From contig NZ_CP035807.1 in the NCBI RefSeq assembly GCF_008329945.1, forward strand, positions 620,001 to 684,000: a DNA stretch of 64,000 nt, written 5' to 3'. The position numbers and the translations under genes were made by a program. Shown one piece after another: positions 41,826 through 50,349 of this stretch (positions are counted from its first letter, which is position 1; each line of letters starts with the position of its first letter). This stretch comes from Thiospirochaeta perfilievii (GTDB lineage: Bacteria > Spirochaetota > Spirochaetia > DSM-2461). Below the pieces are notes generated by a model. It had not been told where the DNA came from. It saw nothing but the letters and a program-made list of their open reading frames with translations, and did no database searches.

Positions 41826-43052
41826 TTAGGCAAAGTTTCCATTTTTAAAAACTGGCACTTTATCACCATTCTCCTTAATTCCAATAATTTCTAGATCATC
41901 TGTCCCAACCATAAAGTCTACATGGACTAATGAGTCATTACCTCCGGCACTCTGTAGCTCACTTGGACTCATTGTAGTACCCCCTTTAATATTAATTGGG
42001 TAGGCCTTACCTAGGGCAAAGTGACAGGATGCATTTTCATCAAACAGTGTATTAAAAAATAGTATCTTTTGGTTTGAAATGGGGGAGTCATAGGGAACAA
42101 GAGCAACCTCTCCTAGGCGTTTTGCACCATTATCAGTATCAAGTAACTCTTTTAAAACATCATATCCCTTTTTTGCATCAAAATCCACAACTGTACCATC
42201 TTTAAAAGTAAAGGAGAAATCTTCAATTAAGTTACCATTATAATTTAAGGGGATAGAGCTGACAATTTTACCATTAACACCATCTAACTTAGGCATTGTA
42301 AAGATCTCCTCTGTTGGCATATTTGCAATAAAATACTGCCCCTTAGATGACTCCTCACCACCTCCTGCCCATATATGGTTCTGAACTAGCTCAACTGTAA
42401 CATCGGTTCCTATGCTATTTTTATACTTTAAATACTTAAAGCTGTTACTATTCATAAAGTTAAGTTTCTCTCTTAACCTATGCTGATGCTCTTCCCATGC
42501 TTTAATAGGATCATCTAAATCGACCCTAACAGCTTTAAAAATTGCGTCCCATAACTTATTTACAGCTTCTTGGTTATTTTTACAACCAGGAAAGACCTTT
42601 TTAGCCCAAGGGATAGTTGGAATAGAGGCTACACACCAAACATTCTGATTAGACATTAGTTTTGATCTATAGTATTTTAATGCATTAGTTTTCACCTTAT
42701 TTTGCCTAGATATTTTTTTAGGATCCACATCCTTCATAATCTGAGGGTCGGATGCTGAAATCCTTAAATATGCAGCATCCATATCCGCTGTAGTATTAAA
42801 AAAATTAGTCTCCCAATCATATACTTCATCAAAAACTTCATCATTAGCCATATTATATCTAATTTTAGTTAGTTTCTCATCGTTCCAGTTAACTAGTACT
42901 TCCCTAGCCCCAGCTTCGTAGGCTTTAATTGTTACTACTCTAGCAAAGTGGGCACACTCTACAGGGCAGTTAATAACTAAGGTCTGATTCTTCTGAATAT
43001 TTACCCCTATATTAACTAACAGTTCTGCATATTTTTCTTCATTACTTCTCAT
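41826..43052 (-). CDS. M29-family aminopeptidase (thermophilic-type metallopeptidase, PepS/AmpS-like)
   Basis: A 408-residue cytoplasmic aminopeptidase. Family stretches include KYAELLVNIGVNIQKNQTLVI, EVLVNWND, then VELVQNHIWAGGGEESSKGQYFIANMPTEEIFTMPKLDGVNG, and the C-terminal FALGKAYPINIKGG, GGNDSLVHVDFMVGTDDLEI, which carry the Glu, His and Asp metal ligands. It is a metal-dependent enzyme releasing N-terminal amino acids. It overlaps the metal-binding lipoprotein-type gene before it by 11 bases, so it belongs to the metal-uptake operon. Confidence 0.9.
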   Translation of the reverse strand: MRSNEEKYAELLVNIGVNIQKNQTLVINCPVECAHFARVVTIKAYEAGAREVLVNWNDEKLTKIRYNMANDEVFDEVYDWETNFFNTTADMDAAYLRISASDPQIMKDVDPKKISRQNKVKTNALKYYRSKLMSNQNVWCVASIPTIPWAKKVFPGCKNNQEAVNKLWDAIFKAVRVDLDDPIKAWEEHQHRLREKLNFMNSNSFKYLKYKNSIGTDVTVELVQNHIWAGGGEESSKGQYFIANMPTEEIFTMPKLDGVNGKIVSSIPLNYNGNLIEDFSFTFKDGTVVDFDAKKGYDVLKELLDTDNGAKRLGEVALVPYDSPISNQKILFFNTLFDENASCHFALGKAYPINIKGGTTMSPSELQSAGGNDSLVHVDFMVGTDDLEIIGIKENGDKVPVFKNGNFA

Positions 43053-43770
43053 AAAATTGTCCTACATTATAATTAATTACATCTATTAAACTCTTAGTTC
43101 CGTTAGTTCCTGGGAAGTTAACAAAACTTAGATATATACTATTTGGTAAAATTTCTATTAAACTTTTTCCAATTGGACTGTGAATATTATCTATAATATA
43201 ATCAGCACCTAACTCTTTAAAATCCTTTAATTCCGATGGTTTAATTGGACCTGGACCATAAATACCAACAATATTGAGACCTAACTCCTTAGCCATTGTC
43301 TGCTGATGGAAATGTACTATAACCTTTTTATCTAGTAATCCATCCTTTTTCAACTCACTTATAGAAGTTTTATAGAGTGTAGAAATCTCTTCTAGTGATA
43401 TTTTAGCCTTTTTTTCTGTGCCTAAACTTTTAGCCACTGTTAATATTGAATCTGATATTATTTTAAAACTATAACCGGTACCAATTTTAATCATCCTACT
43501 CTCATCAATTCCTAGGGAACCTTTTAGCTCTTTAACCATCCCTTCGTACCCTGCAAAAACAACATATTTTGCGTTATTAAGCTTTAAAATATCCGATGGT
43601 TTTAAAACATACTCAGGGGGGTGGGACATATCAGCTGGAGCAAAGTTATAAACATCCTCCCCACCTGCAGCTGTAACATAGGCTTTAACCCAACTTGTTG
43701 TTGTTACAATATTTTGTGCCCATAAGTTAAGACTACAAAATATAAATGATATTACTAAAAATTTCTTCAT
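43042..43770 (-). CDS. Metal ABC transporter, substrate-binding protein (ZnuA/TroA-like)
   Basis: A 242-residue exported protein: signal peptide ending LWAQ, then a short cluster A-I binding protein. Candidate metal ligands are His in DMSHPPEYVLKPSD, His in VIVHFHQQTMAKELG and the Asp/His of DYIIDNIHSP. It is smaller than ZnuA (about 310) and lacks a His-rich loop. The ribosome site is rebuilt at the edge of IS110 copy 2 (AGGAGAAAAAATG). Without the element the permease frame would end in a TGA overlapping this ATG, so permease and binding protein were once coupled. Zn, Mn or Fe is possible. Confidence 0.75.
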   Translation of the reverse strand: MKKFLVISFIFCSLNLWAQNIVTTTSWVKAYVTAAGGEDVYNFAPADMSHPPEYVLKPSDILKLNNAKYVVFAGYEGMVKELKGSLGIDESRMIKIGTGYSFKIISDSILTVAKSLGTEKKAKISLEEISTLYKTSISELKKDGLLDKKVIVHFHQQTMAKELGLNIVGIYGPGPIKPSELKDFKELGADYIIDNIHSPIGKSLIEILPNSIYLSFVNFPGTNGTKSLIDVINYNVGQFYEK

Positions 43771-43830
43771 TTTTTCTCCTATAAAAAGTCAATATATACC
43801 CTTCCGTAAAAAAGCATATATCGTGCTGTT

Positions 43831-44943
43831 CTACACAGCAAGTGCGGCACCTAATGCTGTCGCCTGCATTTCTTTATATTTACTATTGTGAGCCATTTTC
43901 TGAGGATCAAATGGTTCTCTAGTTTTTAGTATTGTATAAACTATGGTACTCATTTTTCTGGCTGTAGCTATAATACTTTTCCCAGAACCTTTATGTTTTT
44001 TCATATCTGTATACCTACTCATTAATCTGTATCCCATAGTATGTTTTTTACTTCTAATCATTCCCATTACAGTTTGTACAAATGCAGTTCTAAGCTCTAC
44101 TGGTCCTCTTTTCGTTATATGACCATGATGTATTGTCATATTTGAGTTTTGAACCCATGGAACAAGTCCTGCATGTGCTGCATATTTTTTTGCACTACTG
44201 TATCTTTCAATATCATCAGTAAATGCTCTTATTGTTGATGCTGTTATTATTCCAACACCAGGTATTGTTTGAAGAAGTGCAACATCTTCATCTTCTTCAA
44301 CCATTTTAGCTAAGACTTTTTCTAAAATCTTGACTTCTGATGATACCTGATCTATCGTATTAAGTAGCGGTCTTACCGCATTGGCGGCGTTTCCGTTAAA
44401 CCTATGGTCTTCGAGACCCACAAGGATTCGCTGCCTCTCTTTTTTACTTTGCAACTGTCCTCTTTTGGATTCAATACCATATCCAAGTAATAGACCATGA
44501 ACTTGATTTTTTAAAGAAACAACAGTTTTTACTAAAATAGATCGTGACTTTAATATTCTTCTGATATCTTCACTTTCCTGAGAACATAAAATCGACTCTG
44601 GAAGCATATCTTTTTCCAAAAACTCTGCTAATGTTCTTGCATCATGCTTATCTGTTTTCTTCACAGACTCATTTATAACTTTGAACTTCAGTGTATTCAC
44701 AACTTTTACTTCAATTCCTGCACTAATCATTTTGTTTCTAAAAAATCTTGCATTTCCAGTTGATTCAACAGCAATAGATATTTCGTATCCTTGCTCTATC
44801 CATTCTTTAACCTGTTTTAAGAATTCTTCATATCCCGTTTTATTTGTTGGATACATTCCTGATTCTTCAATTTTACGATCTTCACTAAGTGAAAGTGTTG
44901 TAAATTGTGTTTTGTGTAGGTCTGAACCTATACTAAGTTTCAT
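43831..44943 (-). CDS. IS110-family transposase (DEDD recombinase), copy 2
   Basis: A 370-residue transposase identical to copy 1 except for Glu39 and Lys357. It keeps the D8-E60-D98-D101 set and Ser267. No frameshift or stop is seen. The near identity shows that one copy moved recently. Confidence 0.95.
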   Translation of the reverse strand: MKLSIGSDLHKTQFTTLSLSEDRKIEESGMYPTNKTGYEEFLKQVKEWIEQGYEISIAVESTGNARFFRNKMISAGIEVKVVNTLKFKVINESVKKTDKHDARTLAEFLEKDMLPESILCSQESEDIRRILKSRSILVKTVVSLKNQVHGLLLGYGIESKRGQLQSKKERQRILVGLEDHRFNGNAANAVRPLLNTIDQVSSEVKILEKVLAKMVEEDEDVALLQTIPGVGIITASTIRAFTDDIERYSSAKKYAAHAGLVPWVQNSNMTIHHGHITKRGPVELRTAFVQTVMGMIRSKKHTMGYRLMSRYTDMKKHKGSGKSIIATARKMSTIVYTILKTREPFDPQKMAHNSKYKEMQATALGAALAV

Positions 44944-44947
44944 ATAT

Positions 44948-45096
44948 TGCCCCCTATATTAGACAGCTCCTGTACGGTTGATTAACTCCAATCTCCTATT
45001 CGGTCTCGCAGACCATTGAATGTTACGGCTACAGCTCTTCAATCTCCTTTGCGGTCTCGCAGACCAATAAATATGACGAACAGTAGCTTTGCTGTC
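44948..45096 (-). ncRNA. Candidate bridge RNA of IS110 copy 2
   Basis: Same sequence as the candidate RNA in copy 1, with the two GGTCTGCGAGACC hairpin units, the AAAGGAGATT and ATAGGAGATT stretches and the short 5' hairpin. The only difference I see in the whole non-coding part lies upstream of the RNA (AAAAGGG instead of AAAGGGG). It suggests both copies share the same target program. Confidence 0.6.
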
Positions 45097-45147
45097 TTAC
45101 TAATTATAAAACAGTCTATCAACCAAAAGGGTTATATTTACTTTTTA

Positions 45148-45945
45148 TCATTCCTCCTTTAAAATAAGTAAAATTAAAAATATAAAACTCCCTAAAACAG
45201 CCATTAAACCACTAGCAGGGAGATCGAATACAAGGGATGAAACTGTTCCACTTAAACTTAGAAAAAGACCAAAGGATATACTTAATAGAGTATAAAACTT
45301 CTGTCCTCTTTTCCAAAAACTAGATAGTACTACAGGAAGAATAAGTAGAACATCCACAAGCAGAGCCCCTAATAACTTCATAGCCAAGGCTACTGATATA
45401 CCGATAAAAAGGTTAATCATATAGCTAAATAGTTTAGTATTAACACCTAAGCTCCTAGCCATTATAGGATCAAAGAGATAGGCAATAAATTGATTTCTAA
45501 ATGCAACAAACATAAAAATAATAATTAAAGCCCAGATAATAAATACAATAAGATCACTACGACTTAAGGCGTAGGGGCTACCCCACAATAAGGATAAAAT
45601 AGTTTGACCCGGGACTGACTTAACCTGGGTTACTATGGCTGCACCACCAAGGGAGGCGACCATAAAAAATGAACTTAATCTTCCTAGGTCCATAAACTTG
45701 TTTATATTAACATAGGAGATAATAATAACAAATATTATATTTATCCCCACCATAAACAGCAGTGGAGATTGATTTAATACAACAGCAAGAGATCCACCAA
45801 AAAGCGCACCATGCATTAACATAAACCTCATAGGAAGTAGGTTTAATTCAATTAATGGCATACCACAAAGAGGAAGAACTAATCCAGCAATAATAAGAGC
45901 AATTATACCCCTCTGAATTGGGGCTAAAGATAATAACTCAAGCAC
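45148..45945 (-). CDS. Metal ABC transporter, permease (ZnuB/TroC-like)
   Basis: A 265-residue membrane protein with about seven to eight hydrophobic segments, of the ABC-3 permease family. Typical sequence: LPLCGMPLIELNLLPMRFMLMHGALFGG, FDPIMARSLGVNTKLFSYMINLFIGISVALAMKLLGALLVDVLLILP. Its last residues (KEE) and TGA stop are supplied by the edge of IS110 copy 2. It overlaps the DUF1893-ATPase gene by 8 bases. It should pass Zn, Mn or Fe with the nearby ATPase and binding protein. Confidence 0.85.
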   Translation of the reverse strand: MLELLSLAPIQRGIIALIIAGLVLPLCGMPLIELNLLPMRFMLMHGALFGGSLAVVLNQSPLLFMVGINIIFVIIISYVNINKFMDLGRLSSFFMVASLGGAAIVTQVKSVPGQTILSLLWGSPYALSRSDLIVFIIWALIIIFMFVAFRNQFIAYLFDPIMARSLGVNTKLFSYMINLFIGISVALAMKLLGALLVDVLLILPVVLSSFWKRGQKFYTLLSISFGLFLSLSGTVSSLVFDLPASGLMAVLGSFIFLILLILKEE

Positions 45946-46951
45946 CTATGTTTCCCCCTTTAACATATAGTTTTTCCCAACCAAGGTCATCAATAAACTC
46001 TTTATTATGACTAGAAACTATAATTGTAGGCATCTCTCTATCGTGAATATCTTTTAATAAGGAGACTAGGATATCCCGACCTTTTTTATCAAGGTTTGCA
46101 GCAGGTTCATCTAAAATAAAAATACCTGCTCTTTGGCAAATAAGCCGGGCTAAATTAACCCTTTGCTTCTCTCCCCCAGATAACTCATAGTAGTGCTTAT
46201 CTAAAAACTTCAAGGCTCCTGTTCTTCTTAAAGAGATCTCTATCTGATACTTCTTCTCCTCCCCCTTAAGGCCAAGAAGAGAGGCTGTAACATCCATTAT
46301 CTCCCTAACTAAAATTGGCATTTTCCTAGTATCAGGATTTTGATTCAAGAATCCTATATCACCTTTTTTAACCTTAATTTGTTCACCTTTTTTATAAAAA
46401 ACTACTTCCCCGGATATTTTATCTTGTAGGTTGGCTATTGTCCGTAAAAAAGTACTCTTGCCCTCACCGTTCTCACCTAGAAAAAGTAGGGTTCCACCCT
46501 CTTTAATATTTAGATCTATTTTATCTAAGACAACATCCCTTTGATATCCACAGGTAAGGGATTTGCAACTTATCTCTATACCTGAAAAAAGGCCAGCCCG
46601 CTGTTTTAGTATTTTATAAGCCTCTTTTGAGTTTTCCACGCCCTCTAATAGGGTTTCTGTTCTACACTTAATTCTATCAACTAAAGTATCATAGGTTATA
46701 TTTACAGAATTTTTTTTAAAAACCTCTAAACCTACCCTGCTTATTAGACCTATATGTACTTTTTTTATTCCTATATAGACCATTAAGTGGGCTGCAGCCC
46801 TTCCTGCAATTTTATCCTTTAAAAATAGAGTATCAACTGATAAATCATTTTTAATAATATAATTCTCGAGATCAAAAAGAGGATATACCCATCTACCATT
46901 ATTATAATAAATTAGTTCATCTTCCCTATATAGTTCTAAATGGTTATCCAT
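45938..46951 (-). CDS. Metal ABC transporter ATP-binding protein with N-terminal DUF1893 domain
   Basis: A 337-residue fusion. Residues about 1-115 match DUF1893, a small deaminase-like fold known from the stand-alone protein TM1506: DKIAGRAAAHLMVYIGIKK, then GLEVFKKNSVNITYDTLV and CRTETLLEGVE. Residues about 125-337 are an ABC ATPase: Walker A GENGEGKSTFLR, signature LSGGEKQRVNLARL, Walker B IFILDEPAANLD and a switch His (VVSSHNKEF). It overlaps the permease gene by 8 bases. The fused domain may sense a ligand or control the transporter; this is inferred. It heads the metal operon and is divergent from flavodoxin. Confidence 0.8.
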   Translation of the reverse strand: MDNHLELYREDELIYYNNGRWVYPLFDLENYIIKNDLSVDTLFLKDKIAGRAAAHLMVYIGIKKVHIGLISRVGLEVFKKNSVNITYDTLVDRIKCRTETLLEGVENSKEAYKILKQRAGLFSGIEISCKSLTCGYQRDVVLDKIDLNIKEGGTLLFLGENGEGKSTFLRTIANLQDKISGEVVFYKKGEQIKVKKGDIGFLNQNPDTRKMPILVREIMDVTASLLGLKGEEKKYQIEISLRRTGALKFLDKHYYELSGGEKQRVNLARLICQRAGIFILDEPAANLDKKGRDILVSLLKDIHDREMPTIIVSSHNKEFIDDLGWEKLYVKGGNIGA

Positions 46952-47049
46952 TATCTACTCGTTTCAATTTAGCAACCTTCATAATACAAACTAAAATAAT
47001 GATAACTTATAATAAAGTAAATAAGTAATAGATATTTCTATTTTTCTTG

Positions 47050-47091
47050 TTGACAGTAAAACAGAAACAACTATAATAGTAATTATTACTA
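47050..47091 (+). promoter_or_regulatory. Flavodoxin promoter with palindromic operator candidate
   Basis: TTGACA (47050-47055) and TATAAT (47072-47077) are 16 bases apart. The perfect palindrome AGTAATTATTACT (47079-47091) covers the likely start of transcription, so a bound repressor would block it. Flavodoxin is often controlled by iron, so a Fur-type or other metal regulator is possible. Confidence 0.6.
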
Positions 47092-47104
47092 ATAAGGAGT
47101 TTTT

Positions 47105-47602
47105 ATGAAAACGATAATTATATATGGAACAACAACAGGAAATACAGAGGATGTAGCAAAGCTAATTGGTCAAGAGATTGAAGATTCAGAAGTAGTAGAT
47201 GTAAGCAGTTTTGAATTTGATACAATAACAGATTACGATTTAATACTTCTAGGTTCTGCAACTTTTGGTTTTGGTGAACTACAGGATGAATGGGAGGAAA
47301 AAGCTGACGCCCTTGACCTATATGATATCTCAAAAAAGAGAGTAGGTATTTTTGGAACAGGAGATCAGGTAAGTTATCCCGACTCATTTGCTGGAAGCTT
47401 AAGCCATCTTTACAATAAAGTTGTTGAAAGTGAAGCTAAAATTGTTGGAAAAACATCCACTGAAGGATATGATTTTGAAGAGTCTGAATCAGTTGTTGAT
47501 GGGAAGTTTGTAGGTCTTGTTATTGATGAAGATAATCAGGCTCAACTTACTAATAAAAGAGTAAGTGACTGGGTTAAGCAGATTAAAGAAGAAATCGCTT
47601 AA
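47105..47602 (+). CDS. Flavodoxin
   Basis: A 165-residue flavodoxin. The FMN phosphate loop IIYGTTTGNTEDVAK at residues 4-18 is a close match to the long-chain family, and the FMN ring-stacking loops are LLGSATFGFGELQDEW and FGTGDQVSYPDSFAGSL. It carries one-electron steps in place of ferredoxin, often under low iron. AAGGAG precedes the ATG. It is divergent from the metal ABC operon, and both could answer to the same metal regulator. Confidence 0.95.
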   Translation: MKTIIIYGTTTGNTEDVAKLIGQEIEDSEVVDVSSFEFDTITDYDLILLGSATFGFGELQDEWEEKADALDLYDISKKRVGIFGTGDQVSYPDSFAGSLSHLYNKVVESEAKIVGKTSTEGYDFEESESVVDGKFVGLVIDEDNQAQLTNKRVSDWVKQIKEEIA

Positions 47603-47622
47603 ATTTAATTTCTTAGATAGTG

Positions 47623-47647
47623 CCCCTATTGGTTATAGGGGTTATTT
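47623..47647 (+). terminator. Terminator after flavodoxin
   Basis: CCCCTAT (47623-47629) pairs with ATAGGGG (47635-47641) and is followed by TTATTT. The -10 box of the next gene (47652-47657) starts 11 bases later, so terminator and next promoter nearly overlap. Confidence 0.75.
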
Positions 47648-47663
47648 CTACTATAGTTACCTT

Positions 47664-48374
47664 ATGAAAAAAATAAAAATATTATTGTTAATAATTTTTA
47701 CCATTTCTATATACTCATGTTCATCAGCACCTGTTTTTGATGAGAAAAAACTTCCAACCGATGTAATAATAAATACAATTAATGGTGGTTTTTCAGTTAT
47801 CCCCCAATGCTACACTATGGAGAAGGGTTTAATATTTTATCCTGGAGGTCTTGTAGAACCTGAAGCCTATATCCCATTAATGGCCAGAATAGCAAAGGAG
47901 GTTAATATAGCGGTTTTTATTAAGTCTATGCCATTTAACCTTGCTGTTTTAAACTCAAATGGTGCTAATAAAATTTTAGATGAGTATAACTATATTAAAG
48001 AGTGGTATATAGCGGGACACTCCCTAGGTGGGGCTATGGCTGCATCCTATGTATATGATAATCCAGAAGTTTTTAAAGGTTTAATACTTTTAGCAGCCTA
48101 CCCAATGGATAAAAAACCTTTAACAGATGTAGATGTTAAAGTATTATCCATTAAAGGTTCACAGGATGGATTAGTTGATAATAGTGAGTTTGAATTAAGT
48201 AAACAAAACCTACCTAAAACAGCACAGTTTGTTATAATTAATGGGGGGAATCATGCCCAGTTTGGTTCCTATGGAGAACAAAAAGGGGATAATCCAGCTA
48301 CAATTTCTAGGGAAGAACAACAGATGATTTCAGTAAAAAAAATTAAAGAACTAATTTTTTCATCATCAATTTAA
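47664..48374 (+). CDS. Alpha/beta hydrolase-fold lipoprotein
   Basis: About 236 residues. The signal (MKKIKILLLIIFTISIYSC) ends in a lipobox Cys. The body is an alpha/beta hydrolase of the PF12695 type: IFYPGGLVEPEAYIPLMARIAKE, the nucleophile elbow AGHSLGGAMAA and a C-terminal His (NGGNHAQFGSYGEQ). Start set at 47664 because the earlier in-frame start lies inside flavodoxin and the signal peptide begins here. No Shine-Dalgarno sequence; TATAGT ends 6 bases before the ATG, so it may be leaderless. Substrate unknown. Confidence 0.8.
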   Translation: MKKIKILLLIIFTISIYSCSSAPVFDEKKLPTDVIINTINGGFSVIPQCYTMEKGLIFYPGGLVEPEAYIPLMARIAKEVNIAVFIKSMPFNLAVLNSNGANKILDEYNYIKEWYIAGHSLGGAMAASYVYDNPEVFKGLILLAAYPMDKKPLTDVDVKVLSIKGSQDGLVDNSEFELSKQNLPKTAQFVIINGGNHAQFGSYGEQKGDNPATISREEQQMISVKKIKELIFSSSI

Positions 48375-48741
48375 CTGTTAAGATTATTAAAAATAGGGCA
48401 ATTATAAAATAGACAACAGTCTGGGGTAATTTTGAATAGAATATTTTTTCAATCCAAAATGTAGGAAATACTCCTAATATATAATTAAATTTTGATGGTA
48501 TAAAATATGGAACCACAGCTCCAATTATTATTAAAGATGAAAGTTTACCCTTAGTTAATGCTTCAACCTTATTTTTAGAGAATATAAAGATAAAGATAGA
48601 AAAATATGGAACTAAGCCTGAACATAATATAATTGTTAATATTAAATTAAGGTCAACCTTATATCTTAATAGTAGAATAAATACAAAATTATATACAATA
48701 GTAATAAGTAGAGAATACTTCTTTTTATGATGATATGGATT
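48343..48741 (-). pseudogene. Remnant of an ABC-2-type export permease (C-terminal part)
   Basis: On the minus strand a frame of about 130 residues has no start codon near its beginning; it opens right after a TAA and ends at 48343. The text shows membrane segments (YSLLITIVYNFVFILLLRY, LVPYFSIFIFIF, VVYFIIALFLIILTVKLMM) and AVVPYFIPSKFNYILGVFPTFWIE, which resembles the end of ABC-2 permeases of the fluoroquinolone-export type. It is the truncated end of a lost gene; its broken edge coincides with the start of the next fragment at 48735. Confidence 0.6.
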
Positions 48742-49202
48742 TTAAAAAAGTAACCCAGGAAAGTTCTAACAAACTTTGGGATATATATTCATCGAACAAC
48801 GACTCAAAATCTAAGGAGTTTGTTAACAGATTATATGATGAGTCTCTTGTTATATTAAAAAGCAGAATACTACATCAGCAGAAAGTATTAAAAGGTTGTT
48901 GTATTCCAGGTTATGACAAAATATACTTATCAGTAGATGGAAAGTACCATATGTGTGAAAAAGGAAACCAGAACCACCCTATAGGATCTATACATTGTGG
49001 TCTAAATGAAGAGGTAATAGAAAAACATCTGGACTTTATGACAGAACTCCATACAGAAAAGTGTCACTACTGTCCTATAAGTAACTTATGTGATGTATGT
49101 TTCAAGCATTTTGAAACAGAACAGATCCAGATGTCAAAACATACTGGATTATTAGGATTATATTACTCAAAGAAAGAGTTTGATAGAGATACAAGGATCT
49201 AA
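48735..49202 (+). pseudogene. SPASM-domain C-terminal fragment of a radical SAM peptide maturase
   Basis: A 155-residue frame. It carries a SPASM Cys set, GCCIPGYDKIYLSVDGKYHMCEK with a later CHYCPISNLCDVCF, typical of the auxiliary iron-sulfur domain of radical SAM peptide-modifying enzymes. The radical SAM core with CxxxCxxC is absent, so the first two thirds of the gene have been lost. No ribosome site precedes the ATG. The lost edge meets the ABC permease remnant within a few bases, so a deletion joined the two. It is followed at once by a second, complete radical SAM gene. Confidence 0.7.
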
Positions 49203-49203
49203 A

Positions 49204-50349
49204 ATGTATATTAAGTTAAAGAAAGAGGTAATAATTAACTCTGATAATAATAGTGGGTTTTTATTTGATACTCTACGAAAAAGATCAAAAGAGATAAGTT
49301 TACAACTATATGAAGAGATTAAAAACTTCTCTACTAATAGTGTTGTAAATTTTAGAGAAGAGATTATATCACTTGTTAGTGATGGATTCCTGGAATTGAC
49401 CAGTAATATGTCTGTTGAAGATACATTTAATACTATTAACACTGCTTTATTAAAAGCTCCACATCTAAGTGGAATAAATATTGAGACACTAACTATACAA
49501 TTAAGTAGTGATTGTAAACTTGACTGCTCTTTCTGTAACGATAGTATAAATAGAAGGTGTGGTTGTAATAGATGGTTCAATAATCAAAACAACCTTGATA
49601 ATATAACAATAGTGAGCCTTGTAAAACAACTCATCCCTATGGGATTAAAGTCTGTTTATCTTATTGGGGGAGATGTTTTTAAGAACTCTTCCAACCTCTA
49701 CTTTTTAATTACGGAACTTTCCCGTTTTGGTTTACATATATCTATTTTTTCAAACATTTACTCAATAAATAAGTTCGTAATTGATTTTATAAAACACTAT
49801 AACATAGGACTAATAATTCCAGTCTTCCATTATAAGGAAGAGATCGTTAATGATATTTGTAATAACAACTACTTTGAAATTCAGCAAAAGTACCTAAAGA
49901 TTATGTTGGACAAAGAAATAAATATAAAAATGAAAGTTATCATAGATAATACCCACAAAAGGGATTTAAATGAGATTATTACTTACTACAAACTTCCTGT
50001 TTACGATGTCGATATTATTAACGATAACAAAAATATTGAGTTCGATCATCTTTTACAACAATCTATCAGCAGTTCTAATTACATGAATATACAAGCTAGA
50101 AGTGAGTTTAATACTTGCCTTATTGGGGGACTTCACCTAACTATGGATGGAAATATATATCCATGTTCAGGTATACATAAATCCATAGGGAATATCCATA
50201 AAAATAGAATTATAGATATCCTTAAAGATTACAACTACTTAGATTATATAACAAAACAGAAACTCTGCGTGGATAACTGTAGGTATAACAATATATGCGA
50301 CTGTTGCTTACCTATGCACTCTAAAGTTTGCGAAGGAGTTACACTATGA
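49204..50349 (+). CDS. Radical SAM/SPASM peptide maturase
   Basis: About 381 residues. The radical SAM cluster is DCKLDCSFC (CxxxCxxC) near residue 110, followed by LKSVYLIGGDVF (the GGE-like motif). The C-terminal SPASM domain holds CLIGGLHLTMDGNIYPCSG and CVDNCRYNNICDCCLP with further Cys. Such enzymes often modify ribosomally made peptides. An N-terminal region of about 100 residues could be a peptide-binding domain. Start set at ATG 49204 with AAGGA upstream. It overlaps the ABC ATPase gene by 4 bases (ATGA). No precursor peptide is obvious. Confidence 0.8.
   Translation: MYIKLKKEVIINSDNNSGFLFDTLRKRSKEISLQLYEEIKNFSTNSVVNFREEIISLVSDGFLELTSNMSVEDTFNTINTALLKAPHLSGINIETLTIQLSSDCKLDCSFCNDSINRRCGCNRWFNNQNNLDNITIVSLVKQLIPMGLKSVYLIGGDVFKNSSNLYFLITELSRFGLHISIFSNIYSINKFVIDFIKHYNIGLIIPVFHYKEEIVNDICNNNYFEIQQKYLKIMLDKEINIKMKVIIDNTHKRDLNEIITYYKLPVYDVDIINDNKNIEFDHLLQQSISSSNYMNIQARSEFNTCLIGGLHLTMDGNIYPCSGIHKSIGNIHKNRIIDILKDYNYLDYITKQKLCVDNCRYNNICDCCLPMHSKVCEGVTL

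Larger units (their letters stand above)
43776..45158 (-). mobile_element. IS110-family insertion sequence, copy 2
   Basis: Matches copy 1 (21618-23000) over its full length. CTCCT repeats lie at 43776-43780 and 45154-45158, again 1378 bases apart. It splits a metal ABC operon between permease and binding-protein genes, in the same orientation as the operon. Removing it would give a permease frame ending KEKK with its TGA overlapping the binding-protein ATG; with the element present the permease ends KEE. The 14 bases TATTTTAAAGGAGA are reconstructed as the common target of both copies. Confidence 0.9.

Noticed and set aside
47118-47387. Minus-strand frame inside flavodoxin, rich in Leu.
   Set aside because: It is the reverse of a clear flavodoxin gene; the composition comes from the opposite strand.
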